Assembly (NCBI GenBank): GCA_938023885.1
Contig: CALJCU010000299.1
Coordinates: 1 to 6,250 of the forward strand
Direction: 5' to 3'
Source of the DNA: an uncultured Prevotella sp.
GTDB lineage: Bacteria; Bacteroidota; Bacteroidia; Bacteroidales; Bacteroidaceae
Length of the DNA: 6,250 nt
Shown piece by piece: positions 1 through 5,818 of the stretch. Position 1 is the first letter of the stretch, and every line of letters starts with the position of its first letter. The notes under the pieces were generated by a model. The model was given only the letters and a program-made list of their open reading frames with translations. It had not been told where the DNA came from and made no database searches. The position numbers and the translations under genes are program-made.

Positions 1-593
1 CTGTCACCGTTGTGCGAACAGTTGTCCATGCTTTGCAGTGTCAGTGGCAGACGACCCGCCCTGAAACGTTCGAGCAACAACTCACACACCTTACCCATGG
101 CAAGGTCAGGCTGGAGACCGCGTGCGAGGTCGGCATCCGTGACAGTGTAACCCTTCTCCGTGATGGTAAACGATACCATCTGAAGGGATGGCTTGCGGAA
201 GATCTCCTGCAAGCGATCCCAGTCATCAAACTGGTAGTCGGCCTTCAGTGCCTCAGTGACAGAAGCGATAACCTTCTTCTCCACAGTGCCACCTGACTGT
301 AACGAGACGAGGAGCGAGAGATTGTCGTAGGGTTTATACACTTTATCGATGACCTCATAGTCGTAGGTACCCGCTACAATGATACCGCGGTCATACTTGC
401 CGGCATTGAGGACATCGGTGAGGATGGCGGCGGGGAAAGCGCGGAAGATGTTTCCGCAACCGATATGAACCCATGTTGGATTCTCATAGGTCTTCTGTCT
501 CATGGCGGCGATATCGAACGTCGGCAGTTCATAGCCTTTAGCCTCCCATTCGGCAGCATCGATGTGGCCGGAAATGATGTCAGTTAGTTTCAT
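1..593 (-). CDS. uxuB: Fructuronate reductase / D-mannonate oxidoreductase, N-terminal part (mannitol dehydrogenase family)
   Basis: This is the first 197 codons of a gene that runs off the left edge. The family reduces D-fructuronate to D-mannonate with NADH in the cytoplasm (reversible), in hexuronate breakdown. Visible features are a Rossmann nucleotide-binding motif HIGCGNIFRAF (residues 43-53, GxGxxxRA type), the block SFTITEKGY (141-149), which resembles SLTVTEKGY of E. coli UxuB, and SMDNCSHNGD (188-197), which matches the family signature around the SCDN-HNG region. The ATG at 591-593 gives MKLTDIISGHIDAAEWE; no Shine-Dalgarno sequence precedes it, as is usual in Bacteroidetes. It lies 63 nt after the uxuA stop on the same strand, so the two probably form an operon, and UxuA uses its product. 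The catalytic C-terminal domain is outside the window, so mannitol dehydrogenase or tagaturonate reductase are possible alternatives; the uxuA neighbour favours fructuronate reductase. Confidence 0.88.
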   Translation of the reverse strand, partial: MKLTDIISGHIDAAEWEAKGYELPTFDIAAMRQKTYENPTWVHIGCGNIFRAFPAAILTDVLNAGKYDRGIIVAGTYDYEVIDKVYKPYDNLSLLVSLQSGGTVEKKVIASVTEALKADYQFDDWDRLQEIFRKPSLQMVSFTITEKGYTVTDADLARGLQPDLAMGKVCELLLERFRAGRLPLTLQSMDNCSHNGD

Positions 594-620
594 GTTGTCT
601 TATTTTTGTTGGTTTAACGG

Positions 621-639
621 CCCACACCGTAGGGGTGGG
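621..639 (-). other. Intercistronic hairpin between uxuA and uxuB
   Basis: The arms CCCAC (621-625) and GTGGG (635-639) pair over 5 bp. After one mismatch there are two more G-C pairs and a 3-nt loop. It lies between the uxuA stop (657-659) and the uxuB start (593). On the transcribed strand it is not followed by a run of T, so it is unlikely to be a complete intrinsic terminator. It could affect mRNA processing, stability or the relative expression of the two genes. The fold was done by eye. Confidence 0.4.
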
Positions 640-656
640 AAATGCTCAGACCCTAT

Positions 657-1922
657 TTAGTCGAAGAATCCGGGCTGGTGATAGGGCTTGCCCAGTTCAC
701 GGTCCACAGTGGCAATAATACCCTGCACCTGCCCCAAGGCGAGCATGCGGCCGAGGAAGCTGTAGCCGGCATTATAGCCACGGTTCTCATCGCCGAGCAT
801 CGTCATGCCATGGTCGACACGCATCGGCAGACGGGCGGTGTTCGGATTGCCCTGGCGTTTCATCTCCTCCGCCTCGAAGGTGCGGGCAAGGCCCGTGATG
901 TCAGCCCGTCCACCGAGATGACTGGCTTCCGTGAAGTCGCCATTAGGGAAAATGTAACAGGATCGCAGATGAACGAACCACGTACGGCCGGCGAAAGCCC
1001 GGGCCATTGCAGGCACATCGTTCTGCGCACCTGCCGAGAGACTGCCGGCACAGAACGTCAGACCGTTGTGCTTGTCAGGAACGGCATTCAGGAGCCACTC
1101 GATATCCTCCCGGCTCGTCACGATGCGTGGCAGACCAAGAATCTGAAACGGCGGGTCATCGGGATGCACACACATATACATGTCGCACTCGTCGCAGACA
1201 GGCATGATAGCCTCCAGGAAGTACTTCATGTTCGCCCGCAGCCGGTCGCGGTCGATACCCTTGTATAAAGCAAGGAGCTTACGGAACTTCTCTATCGGCT
1301 CCTTGTCGCCCTCCTTGAAATTACCGCTGACGAAACCTTGCGTCTTGATGACGATGTTCTCCACCAAGGTATGGTCCTTCTCCGGTGTCATCGCCTTGGC
1401 GAGCGCATCAACCTCCTTGAGAATGTCACGTCCGTTCGGATTGCCATCGGGACCGAGGGCCTTAAACGCCGCCCAACTCTCCCGGGCGCCTTTGCGCTTA
1501 AGGATGTTGATGTCGAAATAAGCAAACTCCGGAATAGAGAAATAAAGGTTACAGGAACCGTTGGGATTGGGGTGCAGCAGGTCGGTACGGGCCCAGTCGA
1601 GCACCGGCATGAAATTGTAACAGATGGTGTGGATGCCTTCCGCCGCGAGGTTGCGCAGGCTCTCTTTGTAGACCTCGAGCTGCGCGTCGCGGTCCGGTCC
1701 TGCATATTTAATGGTCTCAGTGACGGGCAGACTCTCCACGACGCTCCACCGCATGCCGTAGCTCTCAATGTACGTCTTGAGGTCATGGATCCTATCACGC
1801 GTCCACACCTCACCCAAAGGTACATCATGAAGAGCCGTGACGATTCCTTCTACACCTATCTCTTTCAGCATGGCAAGGGTTATCTTGTCGTTCCTGCCGA
1901 ACCATCTCCATGTTCTTTCCAT
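657..1922 (-). CDS. uxuA: Mannonate dehydratase UxuA
   Basis: Cytoplasmic enzyme of 421 residues that dehydrates D-mannonate to 2-keto-3-deoxy-D-gluconate in glucuronate/fructuronate catabolism; a TIM-barrel, divalent-metal-dependent family (EC 4.2.1.8). The N-terminus MERTWRWFGRNDKITL lines up with E. coli MEQTWRWYGPND, which fixes the start. Conserved blocks are VTALHDVPLGEVW (28-40), VVESLPV (61-67), CYNFMPVLDWARTDL (101-115), CVHPDDPPFQILGLPRIV (251-268), FCAGS (290-294), FVHLRS (316-321) and LPMRVDHG (365-372). His253, Cys291, His318 and Asp370 are the expected metal ligands and all are present. It is longer than E. coli UxuA (about 394 residues) because of a longer middle region (about 150-205) and a short C-terminal tail ending in GFFD. 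A probable promoter lies just upstream, and a fructuronate reductase gene follows. The family assignment is very secure. Confidence 0.97.
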   Translation of the reverse strand: MERTWRWFGRNDKITLAMLKEIGVEGIVTALHDVPLGEVWTRDRIHDLKTYIESYGMRWSVVESLPVTETIKYAGPDRDAQLEVYKESLRNLAAEGIHTICYNFMPVLDWARTDLLHPNPNGSCNLYFSIPEFAYFDINILKRKGARESWAAFKALGPDGNPNGRDILKEVDALAKAMTPEKDHTLVENIVIKTQGFVSGNFKEGDKEPIEKFRKLLALYKGIDRDRLRANMKYFLEAIMPVCDECDMYMCVHPDDPPFQILGLPRIVTSREDIEWLLNAVPDKHNGLTFCAGSLSAGAQNDVPAMARAFAGRTWFVHLRSCYIFPNGDFTEASHLGGRADITGLARTFEAEEMKRQGNPNTARLPMRVDHGMTMLGDENRGYNAGYSFLGRMLALGQVQGIIATVDRELGKPYHQPGFFD

Positions 1923-1963
1923 AAGTTGTATAAAGTCTTTCCTGTCTTAGATTTATCTCGTTG

Positions 1964-1991
1964 CAAAGATACAGAGATTCTAATAGACAAT
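1964..1991 (-). promoter_or_regulatory. Probable uxuA promoter (Bacteroidetes type)
   Basis: On the minus strand TATCTTTG (1971 to 1964) matches the Bacteroidetes -7 consensus TAnnTTTG at all fixed positions. ATTG (1991 to 1988) could be the -33 element, but it matches TTTG imperfectly and the 16-nt gap is shorter than the usual 19-20. Transcription would start near 1957, leaving a leader of about 35 nt before the uxuA ATG at 1922. The flanking DNA is A/T-rich compared with the genes. This is the only gap in the window with a clear match to the consensus, so the uxu genes are probably transcribed separately from pst. Confidence 0.55.
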
Positions 1992-2060
1992 CGTACATAT
2001 TCGTCAAAAAAACATGCAAATATGTACAAATGACACCTGGTATTACACGGCATTACCGTA

Positions 2061-2099
2061 AGGGATACCCGCAAAAGCCGCGCTTTCGTACTGATCCCT
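2061..2099 (-). terminator. Long imperfect hairpin after pstA, possible end of the pst transcript
   Basis: Read on the minus strand, the outer arms AGGGAT (2099-2094) and ATCCCT (2066-2061) pair over 6 bp. Inside, CGAAAGC (2088-2082) pairs with GCTTTTG (2078-2072) over 7 bp including one G-U, around a 3-nt GCG loop. A roughly 5 x 5 internal loop separates the stems. It begins 9 nt after the pstA stop codon. No T-run follows directly, so it may be a factor-dependent or weak terminator, or a 3'-end stabilising structure. It was found by eye, and no folding energy was computed. Confidence 0.4.
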
Positions 2100-2108
2100 G
2101 CACGCGGT

Positions 2109-2948
2109 TCAGACTTTGTTCTTCGAGAGCCGGGCAAGGAAGAACCGGCCAGTCAGGCTCAGCACCAGGACGATGAGGGTCAGCACAACAGCTGCGGCAT
2201 AAGCATGGTCCTGAACGGCTTCCTGGGGAGCGGAGAGCTGGAAGAAGACGCTCAACGGAAGTGTTGCTGCCGGGTCATCGAGATGGGTCGGTATCTGGTC
2301 GGAGAAGCCGGCTGTGAACATCACACCGGCGGCATCACCGATGCTCCTGCCGACAGCCAAGAGCGTTGACGTAGCGATAGCCGGTGCTATCTGCCTGACG
2401 ACGATGCCGATGGTGTCGAGACGTGTGGCTCCAAGACTGTAAGACGACTCCATCATGCCACACGGGATGTTTTTCGCCACCTCATCGATGGTACGTATCA
2501 GGATGGGGATGACGAGTAAGGTCTCAACGATGATACCACCTAAGAGGGAGGCCCTAAGACCGAGCCATATCATGATGGTGAAGCCAAAAGCACCGTAGAC
2601 AATAGACGGCACACCGAAGAGAACATCGTAAGCCAGTCGGGCCACGGCAGCAAACTTACTGTTCGGCTTGAGACAGACATTGAGGTAGAAGACAACGGGA
2701 ATAGAGATGCCAAGTCCGATGAGTGTCGAAGCCAGGACGATATAGAGTGAGCCGAGGATAGCATTGAGGAAGCCACCCTCTCCACCGGTGTAGAACCCGC
2801 CTGTCGGCACCTTTGTGATCATATCCCATGACAGTGCGGGAAGCCCTCGCCACAGGATGCTGCCGACGACGCTGAACACAAAAAAGGCAACGATGATGAC
2901 ACTGATCACCATCAGTATGCGTGCTGTCTTTTCTTCGATGAACTTCAT
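2109..2948 (-). CDS. pstA: Phosphate ABC transporter permease PstA
   Basis: Inner-membrane permease of 279 residues that forms the phosphate channel with PstC. Six hydrophobic segments are visible, near 10-33, 62-89, 107-130, 135-155, 188-210 and 248-270. Family blocks are GGEGGFLNAILGSLYIV (55-71), YDVLFGVPSIVYGAFGF (107-123) and the cytoplasmic EAA loop MESSYSLGATRLDTI (166-180), followed by GRSIGDAAGVMFTAG (200-214). The EAA loop is where the ATPase PstB docks. It is close to the usual PstA size (E. coli 296). The ATG at 2946-2948 starts MKFIEEKTAR directly before the first membrane segment. It lies 45 nt after the pstC stop in the same operon. Oddly, no pstB follows: the next gene on this strand is uxuA, after 186 nt. 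Confidence 0.95.
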   Translation of the reverse strand: MKFIEEKTARILMVISVIIVAFFVFSVVGSILWRGLPALSWDMITKVPTGGFYTGGEGGFLNAILGSLYIVLASTLIGLGISIPVVFYLNVCLKPNSKFAAVARLAYDVLFGVPSIVYGAFGFTIMIWLGLRASLLGGIIVETLLVIPILIRTIDEVAKNIPCGMMESSYSLGATRLDTIGIVVRQIAPAIATSTLLAVGRSIGDAAGVMFTAGFSDQIPTHLDDPAATLPLSVFFQLSAPQEAVQDHAYAAAVVLTLIVLVLSLTGRFFLARLSKNKV

Positions 2949-2993
2949 TGCTTCTGAGTATTTATCGTTATATCTGACTTGTTCTGCACTGAC

Positions 2994-3875
2994 TTATTGT
3001 TTGTTTTTCCTCAGCACCAGTCGCGCCCCGAGGTTGAGTACCAGCACGAGGACGAAGAGGATGAGGGCGGCGAGCATCAGCGCGCTCTCGTACATCGGCA
3101 CAGAAAGCATCTCACCATAGTTGTTCGCGATGAGCGCCGGCAACGGGTAACAAGCATCAAGGAGCGACTTCGGGATGACTGGCAGGTTACCGCAGACCAT
3201 CATCACGGCGATCGTCTCACCCAAGGCACGACTGACAGCCAGAACGGCCGTAGCGGCGATGCCCGGCAGACTCTTACGGAGGACAACGAACTTGATCGTC
3301 TGCCATGAAGTGGAACCAAGGGCTAGGCTCGACTCCCGCATGCTAACCGGGACATTGGCAAAGAGTTCGGTAAAGAGACTCGTCATAAGGGGAATGACCA
3401 TCACACCCAGCACGATGCCACCCGCCAGCACGGTGTAACCACTGGAGGAAAGGCCAAGCACAGGTGCCAGCCAACGGGATATCCACGGGATGATAAGCAA
3501 AGTACCCCAGACACCATAGATGACGGAAGGCAGTCCGGCAAGGATATCGAGCAAGGAATTGGAGAGACGCCGTACCCGCTTATCAGCATATTCGGAGAGA
3601 TAGACGGCAAGGAGCAGGGAGAGGGGTAAGGCAAGAACGACGGCGAGGAGTGTCACGGCACCCGTACCGGCGAGGAAAGGAAGGAAGCCGAACTGTCCCT
3701 GCTGTGGTTTCCAGACAGTAGACGTCAGCAGTGACCACAGCGACTGACTGTGCAGGATGGGCGCCGACTTGAGGTACAAGTCCACGCCCAAGGCAATGAC
3801 GAGCAGCATGGCACCTACAGCCATCGCCGCCATCACATATCCGGCAATCTTATCTTTCCAGTACTTTGTTTGCAT
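2994..3875 (-). CDS. pstC: Phosphate ABC transporter permease PstC
   Basis: Inner-membrane partner of PstA, 293 residues from the chosen start MQTKYWKDKIAGYV. An ATG 26 codons further upstream (3953) is in frame, but the extra residues would lie wholly over the pstS 3' end and are polar and unlike the family, so I reject it. The chosen start overlaps the last 26 nt of pstS in another frame, which suggests translational coupling. Six membrane segments are visible, near 11-33, 65-92, 107-130, 145-168, 203-225 and 262-284. Family blocks are FGFLPFLAGTGAVTLLAVV (62-80), LDILAGLPSVIYGVWG (109-124) and the EAA loop RESSLALGSTSWQTIKFVVL (180-199), then SRALGETIAVMMVCGN (215-230). The LPSVIYG block is typical of PstC and PstA. 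It is somewhat shorter than E. coli PstC (319). Confidence 0.94.
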   Translation of the reverse strand: MQTKYWKDKIAGYVMAAMAVGAMLLVIALGVDLYLKSAPILHSQSLWSLLTSTVWKPQQGQFGFLPFLAGTGAVTLLAVVLALPLSLLLAVYLSEYADKRVRRLSNSLLDILAGLPSVIYGVWGTLLIIPWISRWLAPVLGLSSSGYTVLAGGIVLGVMVIPLMTSLFTELFANVPVSMRESSLALGSTSWQTIKFVVLRKSLPGIAATAVLAVSRALGETIAVMMVCGNLPVIPKSLLDACYPLPALIANNYGEMLSVPMYESALMLAALILFVLVLVLNLGARLVLRKNKQ

Positions 3876-4878
3876 AATAGTTCTTTGAGCTATTAAGGGC
3901 TGACACCAGACCCGACCCGTCTGTGACCGACTGCTGTCCTTTCGTAAGGACATAGCGGAGGAATGCCTTGACGACAGGATCCTTCGGATGGCCGCGTGTC
4001 ACGAGGTAGAGATTACGAGCTGGCGGCATGGGATACTTACCCGTGGAAATGGCCTTGGAAAGGCTTGTCAGTGTGTCATAGAACCGCTCGTCCGCATCGA
4101 TTCTGCCGTTGTCGTTCAGGTCGATGGGGATCACCACGATGCCATGGTTAGGCCTGCGTGTTTTGACATTGTAGACGAAACCGATGTTGTTGAATCCGAT
4201 ACCGTTGACATCCTTCTGTATGGCCTGCGCAACGCCAGGGTCGCCATAGACCGCTGTGCCTTTGAGATCCTCCTGTTTCTTTCCGAGCCACCGGGCCCAG
4301 GTCCCCGCAGCTCCACAGGCATCACTGCGCAAGTAGACATTGACAGGTGTGACGCAACGAAAGCCTCCTATCTCACCCCACGTCCTTACCCTCCCCGTGA
4401 CCCACAAAGCGACAGCAGCCTCACGGGTCAGTCCGTGAGCAAGGACAGCTTTGATATTGGGATTATGCACGTTGACTGTCGGCACCACAGCATCCTTCGC
4501 CACGGCAAACGCCACGGCCCCTTTCTTCTTCTCGTCCGGTTCGAGATCGCGGCTCACCATGCCAAGATCGACGACACCCGCCAACGCATCGGTGATCCCT
4601 TTGCCGGCACCGCCTGCGGAGACATCGACACGCACCTCGGGATGCATCCGCTGAAACTCACTCCCCCACTCCACAGCAAGGGGATAGAGGGCGAAAGCGC
4701 CGGAGAGCGTCACCCGGCCTTGGAGTTGTCCGTCCTTGCCATATCCGTTCTTCGGCCGCATGCCGCAAGAGGAGAAGAGGAGGAGGATACATGATAACAA
4801 GAGGAAGCCCCACCCCCTCACCCTGGGGAGGGGTAAGATATGCTTCTGAGGGCAATAGGGGCAGATTATTAAGTTCAT
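3850..4878 (-). CDS. pstS: Phosphate-binding lipoprotein PstS
   Basis: Substrate-binding protein of the high-affinity phosphate transporter, 342 residues from the ATG at 4876-4878. A hydrophobic stretch GFLLLSCILLLFSS (24-37) precedes lipobox cysteine Cys38, so the mature protein would be lipid-anchored. Ligand-loop regions are LSGAFALYP (58-66), SAGGAGKGI (88-96), SR (109-110) and RSDACGAAGTW (184-194). The second and fourth differ from the usual GSGSG and RSDGSGT forms, so ligand contacts may be altered. Residues 253-264 (DLNDNGRIDADE) fit a 12-residue EF-hand calcium loop. The GKYPMPPARNLYLVTRG block (280-296) fits my memory of Bacteroidetes PstS. Residues 13-24 are encoded by a G/C-rich quasi-palindrome; a GTG at 4819-4821 is an alternative start giving a 19-residue signal peptide. 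It is followed by pstC, with a 26-nt overlap. Confidence 0.9.
   Translation of the reverse strand: MNLIICPYCPQKHILPLPRVRGWGFLLLSCILLLFSSCGMRPKNGYGKDGQLQGRVTLSGAFALYPLAVEWGSEFQRMHPEVRVDVSAGGAGKGITDALAGVVDLGMVSRDLEPDEKKKGAVAFAVAKDAVVPTVNVHNPNIKAVLAHGLTREAAVALWVTGRVRTWGEIGGFRCVTPVNVYLRSDACGAAGTWARWLGKKQEDLKGTAVYGDPGVAQAIQKDVNGIGFNNIGFVYNVKTRRPNHGIVVIPIDLNDNGRIDADERFYDTLTSLSKAISTGKYPMPPARNLYLVTRGHPKDPVVKAFLRYVLTKGQQSVTDGSGLVSALNSSKNYYANKVLER
4807..4835. repeat. G/C-rich quasi-palindrome inside the pstS 5' end
   Basis: Positions 4812-4834 form an imperfect inverted repeat. Arms of about 10 nt made of C-runs and G-runs (ACCCCCTCACC against GGGGAGGGGT) pair with one bulge and one mismatch. The composition differs sharply from the A/T-rich DNA just upstream of pstS. 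From memory it resembles small C/G-run palindromes that occur many times between genes in Prevotella and other Bacteroidetes genomes; only one copy is visible here, so membership of a repeat family is inference. It is read in frame as PLPRVRGWG in the PstS leader. Confidence 0.5.
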
Positions 4879-4929
4879 ATACTTAAAAAAGATGAGAAAA
4901 GACTATCTATTCAGTTCCTACGGTGGTAA

Positions 4930-5007
4930 TCAATGAGTATTCTTATACGCCACTACCACGATGCCACCAAGCATAAAGAAGGCTCCGATAATCTGAAATA
5001 TATTCAT
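4930..5007 (-). CDS. Putative 25-residue single-span membrane peptide
   Basis: A short ORF begins 12 nt after the cysH stop and ends 51 nt before pstS. It starts MNIFQIIGAFFMLGG, continues with a valine-rich run (IVVVAY) and ends KNTH before TGA. Residues 4-21 are almost wholly hydrophobic, a single membrane span with a short polar, positively charged C-terminus. A GTG two codons upstream is an alternative start. No Shine-Dalgarno sequence is seen, but neighbouring genes lack one too. I do not recognise a family. It could be a real small membrane protein co-transcribed with the cys genes or the pst genes, a remnant of a larger membrane-protein gene, or a chance ORF. The coherent hydrophobicity and its place in a tight same-strand gap argue for coding. 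Confidence 0.45.
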   Translation of the reverse strand: MNIFQIIGAFFMLGGIVVVAYKNTH

Positions 5008-5019
5008 AGGCACTTTTAG

Positions 5020-5809
5020 TTAATACCGCTGGTGCAGTCCGCACTCGCGTTTGTCGGGTGCTTTCCACCACCACCGTCCGGATCGCGGATCCTCACCGGG
5101 ATTTACGGCTCTTGTACACAGCTCACAGCCGATGCTGGGGTAGCCTTGGCGGTAGAGTTCGTTGAAGGGCAGGCGCTGCTGCAGGGTGTAGGCCCACACT
5201 TCCTGTTCGCTCCAGTCGAAAATCGGGTTGTATTTGGCGATGCCGCGCGCGTTGTCGTGTTCGGCCAGGGTAAGTTCGCTGCCGCTCCGTCCAGTTGATG
5301 AGCGGGTTGACCTTCACCATGTTGTGCCGGTCGTCCCATTCGATGAGCTGCATGTTCTTCCGCGTGACGCTCTGCTCATGGCGAAGGCCGCATATCCAGG
5401 CGTCGAGGCCCTGGAAGGCACGCTTCAGCGGTTCAAGCTTACGGATGGTACAGCAACGGTGACGGCTCTCAATACTGTTGTAGAACAGGTTGATGCCTTC
5501 CTCCCGCTCCATACGCTGCACCTCCCGGTAGTCGGGGAAGAACACCTCTATCTTGATGTTGTAGGTGAGGTTGGTGCGGTCGATGAGCTGATACGTCTCC
5601 GGGAAGAGGCGGCCGGTGTCGAGCGTAAAGATCCGAGTAGACTTGTCGATGTCGACAATCATCTTTGTCAACGCCTGATCTTCGATGGAAAGAGATGACG
5701 AGAGGGCGATGCGGTCTTTATACGCGTTGAGACAGAAAGCCAGGACCTCTTCGGGAGACGCGTCGTTGAAGCGCCCGTTGAGCGCGGGTATATCGTCTTT
5801 GGTAATCAT
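5020..5809 (-). pseudogene. cysH: CysH (APS/PAPS reductase, 4Fe-4S type), frameshifted with an internal duplicated segment
   Basis: CysH reduces APS or PAPS to sulfite with thioredoxin as donor. The first frame (from ATG 5807-5809) gives SSSLSIEDQALT (37-48), TGRLFPETY (66-74), the CC pair Cys119-120, WICGLRHEQSVTR (138-150) and NPLINWTE (168-175), then goes out of register; left uncorrected it ends at 5123 with a nonsense tail (228 aa). From 5283 another minus frame carries GSELTLAEHDNARGIAKYNP, FDWSEQEVWAY, GYPSIGCELCTR, GRWWWK and KRECGLHQRY, stopping at 5020-5022. The second part holds the CxxC of the Fe-S cluster and the catalytic ECGLH cysteine, so the first frame alone should be inactive. 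Removing one base (5284) would give 262 residues, longer than the usual 230-245, because residues 150-175 and codons 5206-5283 are two versions of the same segment. It starts 9 nt after cysN. It could be a true pseudogene, a recombinant of two cysH genes, or an assembly join. Confidence 0.85.
5206..5362 (-). repeat. Two diverged tandem 26-codon segments within cysH, separated by one base
   Basis: Unit A (5285-5362, residues 150-175 of the first frame) begins RKNMQLIEWDD and ends VNPLINWTE. Unit B (5206-5283, second frame) begins GSELTLAEHDN and ends YNPIFDWSE. They align without gaps over 26 residues with 8 identities (L, E, D, K, N, P, W, E) plus several conservative changes, and both are 78 nt. 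Base 5284 between them causes the frame change. The low identity rules out a recent tandem duplication of one sequence and points to two different cysH versions joined here. Confidence 0.7.
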
Positions 5810-5818
5810 GTCGTATCT

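Noticed and set aside
1156..1196. Cys cluster in UxuA (Cys243, Cys246, Cys251) as an extra metal site
   Set aside because: It directly precedes the conserved VHPDDPP metal-ligand block, and similar Cys residues seem present in other Bacteroidetes UxuA proteins; there is no zinc-ribbon partner motif.
642..2033. Long open frames on the plus strand (642-1268 and 1338-2033)
   Set aside because: They lie antisense to uxuA, whose protein matches a known family along its length. Their translations show no recognisable domain and are rich in His and Arg, as expected from the reverse of a GC-rich gene.
2004..2037. A/T-rich near-palindrome ACAT-n6-ATGT with an adjacent A7 run upstream of uxuA, considered as an operator or terminator
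   Set aside because: The arms are only 4 nt and the interior does not pair; the T-run on the minus strand has no stable stem before it.
2974..2995. Direct repeat CTGACTT (2974-2980 and 2989-2995) between pstC and pstA
   Set aside because: It is only 7 nt long and one copy includes part of the pstC stop codon; a chance match is likely.
3876..3953. N-terminal extension of PstC from the ATG at 3953
   Set aside because: The 26 extra residues are polar, unlike PstC N-termini, and wholly overlap pstS; MQTKYWKDKIAGYV directly precedes the first membrane segment.
3988..4794. 268-codon plus-strand open frame
   Set aside because: It is fully antisense to pstS and has no domain-like sequence. The pstS protein has a lipobox and clear family blocks.
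5228..5698. 156-codon plus-strand open frame across the cysH break
   Set aside because: It is a shadow of cysH. Both strands being open across the break is a by-product of GC-rich codon use, and the translation matches nothing I know.
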